DNA of 57,675 bases from Flavobacteriaceae bacterium UBA6268 (GTDB lineage: Bacteria; Bacteroidota; Bacteroidia; Flavobacteriales; Flavobacteriaceae): NCBI GenBank assembly GCA_002440705.1, contig DJVA01000083.1, positions 1 to 57,675 of the forward strand, given 5' to 3'. The stretch's first letter is position 1; the number at the start of each line of letters is the position of its first letter. The translations under genes and the position numbers were made by a program. This document shows, piece by piece, positions 51,985 through 57,675 of this stretch. The notes under the pieces were generated by a model. It ran no database searches. It saw nothing but the letters and a program-made list of their open reading frames with translations, and was not told where the DNA came from.

Positions 51985-52752
51985 TCAGGAATTCAGCTTT
52001 TTGATCTGGCCCTTCAGTTCTTCCATAGATTCTTGCAATTGCCGCAAAAGTGTACTTTCGGAAGGTTCATCCAAACCAAAAGTGAGCTTGCTGTTAACCA
52101 TCCACAACTCTTGAATATCACTCACAAGAACCTCCATGGGCAAGTATTCAGGATTAAGTGAAATAAGTTTAACCCTATGGGGTGTATTGGGAAGTTTTTG
52201 AAGTTTTTTAACCAGTACCGAATCGTGCAATACGATGATGAATATTTTACTATCTGATGCTTCTTCAATGCTCGATACCGCCCTGCCAAGAACCCATTCA
52301 TTGGGACGAATGTTTGGCAGCATGCTTTCCCCTTCAACCTGAAAGCCACGGTAAGTAGCGTTTCGGTATTCTGGAAGCGGAATATTAAATGCCGGAAGCG
52401 AACCTACCCAAGTAACGTCCTGGATGTTATGAGGGTAGCCCGCGGCAGCTTTTTGGTTTACAAGCAAAATGGTATCATTCCCAGTTGGGTCTACAGCTAC
52501 TACCTTTGGACTTACATCTTTGTGGTCTATCTTAATTTCCTTTTGAGAACTTTTCCCAAAAAGCCAAAGAGGATTGATCTGGAAATGTTCCATCAACTGC
52601 ATCACCACATGGCCCGAAAGTTTGGTTTTGCCTCGTTCAATATCTGCAGTGCTTCCTTTAATTCCAAGCAAGTCCGCAAAAGCGTGTTGGGTGTAATGAT
52701 GTTCCTCCCTTATCTTTTTAAATCTTTGAATCTCTATGGGTATCGTTTTTTC
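51985..52752 (-). CDS. XRE-S24 (LexA/CI-type) repressor-like regulator
   Basis: A 255-residue protein with an N-terminal XRE helix-turn-helix (about 8-65, YTQHAFADLLGIKGSTADIE) and a C-terminal S24 peptidase domain. The Ala105-Gly106 pair in NQKAAAGYP fits the self-cleavage site; Ser144 in VEGESMLPNI and Lys183 in SVLVKKL fit the Ser-Lys dyad, with LexA-like spacing. It could therefore be inactivated by RecA-stimulated self-cleavage. The C-terminus adds a coiled coil (LLRQLQESMEELKGQIKKL). Start at 52752 is preferred to the in-frame 52776. Two operator-like repeats lie just upstream. Confidence 0.88.
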   Translation of the reverse strand, partial: EKTIPIEIQRFKKIREEHHYTQHAFADLLGIKGSTADIERGKTKLSGHVVMQLMEHFQINPLWLFGKSSQKEIKIDHKDVSPKVVAVDPTGNDTILLVNQKAAAGYPHNIQDVTWVGSLPAFNIPLPEYRNATYRGFQVEGESMLPNIRPNEWVLGRAVSSIEEASDSKIFIIVLHDSVLVKKLQKLPNTPHRVKLISLNPEYLPMEVLVSDIQELWMVNSKLTFGLDEPSESTLLRQLQESMEELKGQIKKLNS

Positions 52753-52779
52753 CATAATTGAAGTTAAAGATACCATTAT

Positions 52780-52794
52780 TTGGAATATATCCTA
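52780..52794. promoter_or_regulatory. Operator-like site 1 upstream of the XRE-S24 gene
   Basis: TTGGAATATATCCTA matches site 2 at 12 of 15 positions but is an imperfect palindrome. It lies just upstream of a TATCTTTA -7-like element (complement of 52765-52772) for the repressor gene, where binding would block the promoter. Confidence 0.5.
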
Positions 52795-52802
52795 GTGGTT
52801 TT

Positions 52803-52817
52803 TTGGAATTTTTCCAA
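52803..52817. promoter_or_regulatory. Operator-like site 2 upstream of the XRE-S24 gene
   Basis: TTGGAA-TTT-TTCCAA is a perfect 6-3-6 palindrome starting 23 bases from the start of site 1, about two helical turns. The pair is typical of autoregulated XRE repressors, and it lies between the repressor and the divergent lipoprotein gene. Confidence 0.55.
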
Positions 52818-52863
52818 TTAAAATAATTGCTAACTAATTCGTAGTCAAATCATAAAAATTATA

Positions 52864-52871
52864 TAATTTTG
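52864..52871 (+). promoter_or_regulatory. Possible -7 element of the small lipoprotein gene
   Basis: TAATTTTG is a full TAnnTTTG match, 34 bases before the ATG at 52906. The nearest upstream TTG (52827-52829) is too far away, so the -33 half is not supported. Confidence 0.4.
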
Positions 52872-52905
52872 CACTAGAAAAATTAATTACTAATCCGAAT
52901 CAACA

Positions 52906-53139
52906 ATGAAAAAACTATTTTTATCATTTGCAGCTCTCAGCTTGATTGCATCTGTATATTCCTGTAGAGAAACAGAAAAAAATGCTGAAGACATGCAAGA
53001 GAATGTCGAGGAAACCGTAAACGATGCCATGGATGATGTAAAAGACGCCATGGACGACACCAAGGATGCCATGGAAGAGGTTGCCGACAGCCTTACCAAC
53101 ACCATGGAAGATGTGGAAAAAACCATGAATGAAAATTAA
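52906..53139 (+). CDS. Small lipoprotein with heptad repeats
   Basis: A 77-residue protein. The signal sequence ends in a lipobox-like SVYSC (Cys20). The mature part is strongly acidic and built from heptads (NDAMDDV, KDAMDDT, KDAMEEV), so it should form a single amphipathic helix or coiled coil, in the manner of small stress-induced envelope proteins. No enzymatic motif. It has its own terminator and faces away from the XRE-S24 gene. Confidence 0.8.
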   Translation: MKKLFLSFAALSLIASVYSCRETEKNAEDMQENVEETVNDAMDDVKDAMDDTKDAMEEVADSLTNTMEDVEKTMNEN

Positions 53140-53161
53140 TCGTTCTATTTTCTACAAAATC

Positions 53162-53190
53162 AAAAAAGCCGGGCAATGCCCGGCTTTTTT
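53162..53190. terminator. Bidirectional intrinsic terminator
   Basis: GCCGGGC and GCCCGGC form a 7-bp stem with a 3-base loop, with A6 before and T6 after. It serves the lipoprotein gene on the plus strand and the OmpA-family gene on the minus strand. Confidence 0.9.
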
Positions 53191-53211
53191 GATTTTACAT
53201 GGTTGGTCTCT

Positions 53212-55185
53212 TTATTTGGCCACAATGATAAACTCGGATCGCCTATTAAGTTGGTGGTCCGCTTCACTACAAGGCACTCCGTCATCACATCGGTTCAACA
53301 ACTGGGTTTCGCCATATCCTTGTCCCGTGACGCGGCTTCGATCGATTCCTGCTGAAATGATGTATTCTACCGTAGACTTAGCACGGCTGTCGGACAGTTT
53401 TAGGTTGTATGGGTCCGATCCACGGCTGTCGGTGTGCGAACGCACGTCAATTTTCAAAGTTGGGAATTTACGCATGGCTTCGACCACTTTCAATAACTCT
53501 ATTTGTGCATCGGGTCGAATGTACGATTGGTCGAGATCAAAATAAATAGGGTTCAAGTTAAGGATGACCCCCAGGTCTTGACCTACTTTTGCATCTTTGA
53601 TTTCCTTATCTTCTTCCGAAGCAAGGTACAAAGTCTTTTTCACTGTAGACTCGTATTCGCCAGAGGTCACAAAAGATTTCTCCGAAGTTGAAAAATTTTC
53701 CTTGGATGCGCGAATGGCATATCCCGTAGAACATTTGATTACATCAAAAACAAACTTTCCGTTAATGTCACTTTTGGTCTCTTCGAGTACGTTATTGTCA
53801 CTATCCAAAAGCACAACCTTAGCTTCTACGATCAAATCGTCCGTATCCTCATCACGAACTTCCCCGGTAAGGGCTTGGGTGCAATTCTTGATAAGCTGTG
53901 CTGTTTGTTCAAAAGAATAAATATCATCTTCTCCTTTTCCTCCAGGCCTGTTGGAGGCAAAATAGCCAAGACCCGTTGAACTATTGATCACAAAACAAAA
54001 GTCGTCATATTGTGTATTGATGGGAGCACCAATATTGAATCCTTTATCGTAATTGCCTTCATCACTCAACTCGGCCACATAAATATCGAGCCCTCCCAGT
54101 CCAACGTGCCCATCAGATGCAAAATAAAGGTCCCCGTTTGAATCCAGAAACGGGAAGGTTTCCCTTCCTTCGGTATTGACGGCATCGCCCAAGTTTATTG
54201 GCTCTCCAAAAGCGCCTTCCTCGATGGAAACTTTGTAAAGATCGGATGCTCCTTCCCCTCCAGGCATATCACTAGCGAAAATCAACGTTTTTTCATCAGC
54301 GCTCAAAGCAGGGTGTGCCACCGAATAATTGTCGCTATTAAAAGGCAATTCCTCTGGTTCCGACCATCCTTTTTCCGTCCTTTTGGAACGGTATAATTTT
54401 AAGTTGGTTATCCCAGCTCCATCTTTTCCTCGTTTGGAGTGGATGAAATTATTACGGGTGAAGTACATAGTTTGGCCATCTTTTGTGAAAACGGCACTGG
54501 ACTCGTGAAATCGGGTATTGACTTTATCCCGGAATCTTCGGGGCTCCCCCTCTTCTGAAGCCACTATGGAATACAATTCTGAAAAGGGTTGGTCGTTCCA
54601 GTCGTGCAAACGTTGTGATGCTGTGCGGGTAAAACGATTGGATGTAAATACAATTTCGCCTCCATTAAGGGTGGGTGCATAGTCGGAAAGTTCAGAATTG
54701 AATGGCACCGAAAATACATTGAATCGACCAGACTGAAGTTCGATGAGCTTTAGGTAATTGCGCTCTTCGCTAAACAATTCGCCACGATCATCGGCACTGG
54801 CACGGCTGTTCAAAATATCCATGATCCTATCCGCTGTTTCATATTTACCCAAGGTCTTGAGAGATTGTGCATACCGATAAAGATATTCTTTATCGATGTC
54901 CTCAGAGTATGAAAACAAAGCCCCGTACCATTTGGCGGCATCTTCATACTCGCCATTAAAATAGTAGGAATCCCCTAATCGGGAAAGAACATTTACTGAA
55001 CGGTACCCACCTTCAACAGCTTTGATGTAGCTTTCGCGCGCATTCATGAACGCGTAATCGTTGTAATACTGATCTCCCCGTACTTCCCTATTGCTTTCGC
55101 TATCGGTAGCTTGAGCGAACAGGCCAATGGGCAAAAATGCCAACGCAAGGGCAAATAGAAACTTATTGGTAGCGCTTGTGTACAT
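53212..55185 (-). CDS. OmpA-family protein with TPR, PD40 and CarboxypepD_reg-like domains
   Basis: A 657-residue exported protein: signal peptide (ending GLFAQ), TPR-like helices at about 25-140 (NARESYIKAVEGGY), PD40 propeller strands at about 155-430 (PTLNGGEIVFTSNRF, HPALSADEKTLIFASD), a carboxypeptidase-regulatory-like domain at about 440-520, and an OmpA peptidoglycan-binding domain at about 540-657 (NPIYFDLDQSYIRPDA, DVRSHTDSRGSDPYN). This layout is like PorE-type proteins linked to T9SS and gliding. The ATG at 55185 begins the signal peptide. It starts 10 bases after the PorP/SprF gene. Confidence 0.92.
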   Translation of the reverse strand: MYTSATNKFLFALALAFLPIGLFAQATDSESNREVRGDQYYNDYAFMNARESYIKAVEGGYRSVNVLSRLGDSYYFNGEYEDAAKWYGALFSYSEDIDKEYLYRYAQSLKTLGKYETADRIMDILNSRASADDRGELFSEERNYLKLIELQSGRFNVFSVPFNSELSDYAPTLNGGEIVFTSNRFTRTASQRLHDWNDQPFSELYSIVASEEGEPRRFRDKVNTRFHESSAVFTKDGQTMYFTRNNFIHSKRGKDGAGITNLKLYRSKRTEKGWSEPEELPFNSDNYSVAHPALSADEKTLIFASDMPGGEGASDLYKVSIEEGAFGEPINLGDAVNTEGRETFPFLDSNGDLYFASDGHVGLGGLDIYVAELSDEGNYDKGFNIGAPINTQYDDFCFVINSSTGLGYFASNRPGGKGEDDIYSFEQTAQLIKNCTQALTGEVRDEDTDDLIVEAKVVLLDSDNNVLEETKSDINGKFVFDVIKCSTGYAIRASKENFSTSEKSFVTSGEYESTVKKTLYLASEEDKEIKDAKVGQDLGVILNLNPIYFDLDQSYIRPDAQIELLKVVEAMRKFPTLKIDVRSHTDSRGSDPYNLKLSDSRAKSTVEYIISAGIDRSRVTGQGYGETQLLNRCDDGVPCSEADHQLNRRSEFIIVAK

Positions 55186-55195
55186 AATTATTTTT

Positions 55196-56140
55196 TTAGA
55201 AGAATCTTGGGTTTTTAAGTCCTTTGTTTCGATTAAACAATTCAAAACGAAGGAATACTTCGTAAGAACCGTCATTGTATTGTGCAAGCTCGGTCGTTTC
55301 CCAATCATAGGCAAAACCCAACATTATTTGATCCGTAATCTGGAAGCCCGCCAAACCACTTAGTGCAGCACTCCATCGATAGGCGACTCCCAAGGTTAGC
55401 TTATCATAAATTAAGAAATTGGCCGAGAGGTCCACTTGAAGCGGAGATCCTTGTACAATTTTAGTCAATACGGCTGGTTTCATTTTTAAATTATCCGTCA
55501 CGTCAAAAACATACCCTGCCATAGCGTAATAACTTACGCGTTCTTTGGCAGTAGCACTGGAATTGGAATTACTGCTAACAGAAGACGTATCAAAATGTTC
55601 TGTCTCCAAAAAGTTGGGAATGCTTAAGCCCAAGTAAAACTTATCTGTATAGTAATAAATTCCGGCCCCAATTTGCGGGGAAAATTTATCTATGTTGATT
55701 TCGGCTTCAACATCGTCTTGAAAAGGCCCATTATTCAAACGGTCAGAGTTAATATCCAGCAACTGACCCCCTCCTTTTACCCCTAAGGCAAGCTTGCTGC
55801 TTTCAGAAAGGTCTAAAGTGTAACTGAATACCGCATCAATGTTGGTTTCGTTGGAAATAAAAATTTCATCACGAATGACATTCAATCCCAGCCCTACTTT
55901 ATTCCCGACCGGTGAATGTATCCCAAAGTTCATGGTTGTTGGCGCTCCATCGAGCCCTACCCATTGACTTCGATACAATCCAATGATGCTTAAAACATCC
56001 CTAGTGCCAGCATAGGCTGGATTTACGCTCAAAGGGTTGTACATGTACTGAGTGTATTGGGCATCCTGTTGTCCATATAGGTTAGGCATTGATAACCCAA
56101 GAGCTGTTAGCACTAAAACGATTACGAAACTTTTTTTCAT
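55196..56140 (-). CDS. PorP/SprF-family type IX secretion membrane protein
   Basis: A 314-residue outer-membrane barrel protein. The signal peptide ends LYGQ and is followed by DAQYTQYMYNPLSVNPAYAGTRD, the hallmark of the PorP/SprF family. SprF-type proteins are needed for surface delivery of partner adhesins with type B sorting domains, which fits the upstream gene here. The trio of adhesin, PorP/SprF and OmpA protein is a recurrent arrangement in Flavobacteriaceae. Confidence 0.95.
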   Translation of the reverse strand: MKKSFVIVLVLTALGLSMPNLYGQQDAQYTQYMYNPLSVNPAYAGTRDVLSIIGLYRSQWVGLDGAPTTMNFGIHSPVGNKVGLGLNVIRDEIFISNETNIDAVFSYTLDLSESSKLALGVKGGGQLLDINSDRLNNGPFQDDVEAEINIDKFSPQIGAGIYYYTDKFYLGLSIPNFLETEHFDTSSVSSNSNSSATAKERVSYYAMAGYVFDVTDNLKMKPAVLTKIVQGSPLQVDLSANFLIYDKLTLGVAYRWSAALSGLAGFQITDQIMLGFAYDWETTELAQYNDGSYEVFLRFELFNRNKGLKNPRFF

Positions 56141-56194
56141 AGGTTCTACTATTATTCCTGCCGAGCCGAAACTCGGCAGGGTTTGTATGTTGAT

Positions 56195-57675
56195 TTATCT
56201 TCTGTTTATGTATAGAGGTCCGGCCAATTTTTTGACTTCACCCTTATCATTTACGTAGTTGAGCACGTAATAATAGGTTCCAACCGGCAGTCTTTCGCCA
56301 CGATCAACGGTCACCCTTCCATCGGAATATCCTCGGAAGAACTTCTCGCCTTGTCCGTATCCTTCTGTTTCATAGACTTTCACACCCCAACGGTTGAATA
56401 TTTCTAACGTGTTGTTTGGATATTGATGAATACCTCGAATTACAAATACGTCATTCAAGCCATCTTCATTTGGGGTTATAATGTCAAATACCTCAAGATT
56501 GTCATCAGCAGCTGGATCGCCGTTGTTCTCTTCGTCATAATCTGGAGTTCCATCGTCATCGTCGTCACCAATCTCATCCCCATTATTGATTCCATCATTA
56601 TCACAATCCAAATCAAGCCATTCCTCAGTTACTATGGTAAGATCTTGGTTATCACTGTTGAAATCACAGGGGTCTGTGGGATCGGTTTCGTCTTCTACTT
56701 CCTGACCATTGGTCACTCCATCCCCGTCACAATCCAACTCCATCCATTCTTGTGAAGGATCGACGGTTTGACTGTCAAACTCGAAGTCACAAACATCCAA
56801 TGGATCGGTACCGTCGTTAACTTCATCACCATCAATTACTCCATCACCATCAGTATCTTCATTTAATGGATCAGTCCCTATTTCAATTTCCTCACCATTG
56901 GTTAATCCGTCATTGTCACAATCGGTATCCAACCATTCTTGGGATGGATCCAAAGTTTGACTTTCCAAGACAAAATCGCAAAGATCCAACGGATCGGTTC
57001 CATCCAGAATTTCATCCAGATTGGTTACACCGTCGCCGTCGCAGTCCAACGCCTCCCACTCTGCACTAATGGTCGAAATATCTTGACTCAATGGATCGTA
57101 ATCACAAGGATCTACAGGATTGGTTCCGTCCACTACTTCCTGACCATTGGTCACCCCATCACCATCACAGTCGGCAGCCAACCAAGCTTGACTAGGTGGC
57201 ACTGTTTGAGAGGTCCAATCCAAATCACAGAAGTCAAGTGGGTCCGTGCCGTCGGCAACCTCGTCGCCGTTGGTCACACCGTCGCCGTCACAATCGGTAT
57301 CCAACCATTCTTGGGAAGGATCAACTGTTTGATTTTCCAAGATAAAATCACATGGATCAACAGGATCGGTACCATCGGAAACTTCCTGTCCGTTGGTCAC
57401 ACCGTCGCCATCACAATCACCATCCAACCACGCTTGGGTGGGTGGCACATTCTGGCTGGTCCAGTCTAAATCACATTCATCCAGCGGACTTGTTCCATCT
57501 AGTATTTCTTGACCGTTGGTTACACCATCACCATCGCAATCTAGATTTTCCCAAGCTTCGCTCACTATAGAAACATCTTGGCTTACAGGGTTATAATCAC
57601 AAGGATCTACTGGATCTGTTCCATCCAATACTTCTTGTCCATTGGTCACCCCATCGCCGTCGCAGTCGGCAGCCT
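56195..57675 (-). CDS. Thrombospondin-type-3 repeat surface protein with T9SS type B sorting domain (partial, N-terminus off the right edge)
   Basis: Only the C-terminal about 493 residues are visible. At least nine TSP3-like units of about 40 residues occur, each centred on DCDGDGVTNGQEV-DGTDP, a calcium-binding pattern, joined by three recurring linker types. The last 85 residues form a CHU_C/type B sorting domain (ITPNEDGLNDVFVIRG, LEIFNRWGVKVYE, LPVGTYYYVLNY) that directs export by T9SS to the cell surface. The open frame continues past 57675, so no start is annotated. Probably a large gliding or adhesion protein exported with the help of the adjacent PorP/SprF protein. Confidence 0.92.
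   Translation of the reverse strand, partial: AADCDGDGVTNGQEVLDGTDPVDPCDYNPVSQDVSIVSEAWENLDCDGDGVTNGQEILDGTSPLDECDLDWTSQNVPPTQAWLDGDCDGDGVTNGQEVSDGTDPVDPCDFILENQTVDPSQEWLDTDCDGDGVTNGDEVADGTDPLDFCDLDWTSQTVPPSQAWLAADCDGDGVTNGQEVVDGTNPVDPCDYDPLSQDISTISAEWEALDCDGDGVTNLDEILDGTDPLDLCDFVLESQTLDPSQEWLDTDCDNDGLTNGEEIEIGTDPLNEDTDGDGVIDGDEVNDGTDPLDVCDFEFDSQTVDPSQEWMELDCDGDGVTNGQEVEDETDPTDPCDFNSDNQDLTIVTEEWLDLDCDNDGINNGDEIGDDDDDGTPDYDEENNGDPAADDNLEVFDIITPNEDGLNDVFVIRGIHQYPNNTLEIFNRWGVKVYETEGYGQGEKFFRGYSDGRVTVDRGERLPVGTYYYVLNYVNDKGEVKKLAGPLYINRR

Noticed and set aside
1..57675. tRNA, rRNA or insertion sequences
   Set aside because: None was recognised on reading the intergenic stretches; small structured RNAs cannot be excluded without a covariance search.

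Overview
The window looks like a chromosome segment of a gliding, probably marine member of the Flavobacteriaceae (Bacteroidota). The evidence is a type IX secretion (T9SS) type B sorting domain, a PorP/SprF protein, two GLPGLI-family proteins, SusC/TonB-style outer-membrane barrels with CarboxypepD_reg-like domains, a 2TM protein, a K+-type membrane pyrophosphatase, and promoters of the Bacteroidota type (TTG, about 20 bases, then TAnnTTTG). Base composition is moderate. No rRNA, tRNA, insertion sequence, prophage or CRISPR array was seen. The genus cannot be fixed from this sequence.

Region 1 (1-11900, minus strand) is a nearly complete aerobic phenylacetate operon. Its transcription order is paaE-A-B-C-D, a VOC protein, paaG, a four-helix-bundle protein, paaH, paaI, paaJ, paaZ and a paaF-like hydratase cut by the window edge. 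A TetR-family gene lies upstream, and a perfect 9-2-9 palindrome overlaps the paaE promoter. Phenylacetyl-CoA ligase (paaK) is not in the window. Divergent from it are an aromatic amino acid hydroxylase, a rhodanese and a DinB protein (11930-14446).

Region 2 (14438-26205) is the most unusual part. Five minus-strand genes for exported or outer-membrane proteins (GLPGLI, GLPGLI, beta-barrel receptor, papain-like peptidase, caspase-like propeller protein) face away from a histidine kinase/response regulator pair. Three GTTAA(C/A)G repeats spaced exactly 10 bp lie between them. The two cysteine peptidases share an RNLxVxDDV motif.

Region 3 (26275-40070) holds a small exported protein with deoxynucleoside kinase, the membrane pyrophosphatase with a charged C-terminal extension, an outer-membrane protein with a vanadium-haloperoxidase/PAP2 lipoprotein, a 14-unit 11-bp tandem array, an acyltransferase, a DUF5686 barrel protein, pyruvate dehydrogenase E1 beta, and etfBA.

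Region 4 (40150-51900) is housekeeping: bifunctional nuclease, nucleoside transporter with an extra N-terminal domain, thyA, TonB-like protein, class V aminotransferase, 2TM protein, folA, fructosamine kinase, fabD, an AraC-type regulator, galE, a DegT aminotransferase and Kdo transferase.

Region 5 (51985-57675) has an XRE-S24 repressor with a likely pair of operators, a small heptad-repeat lipoprotein, and a gliding/T9SS set: OmpA-family protein, PorP/SprF protein, and a large thrombospondin-type-3 repeat protein with a type B sorting domain that runs off the right edge.
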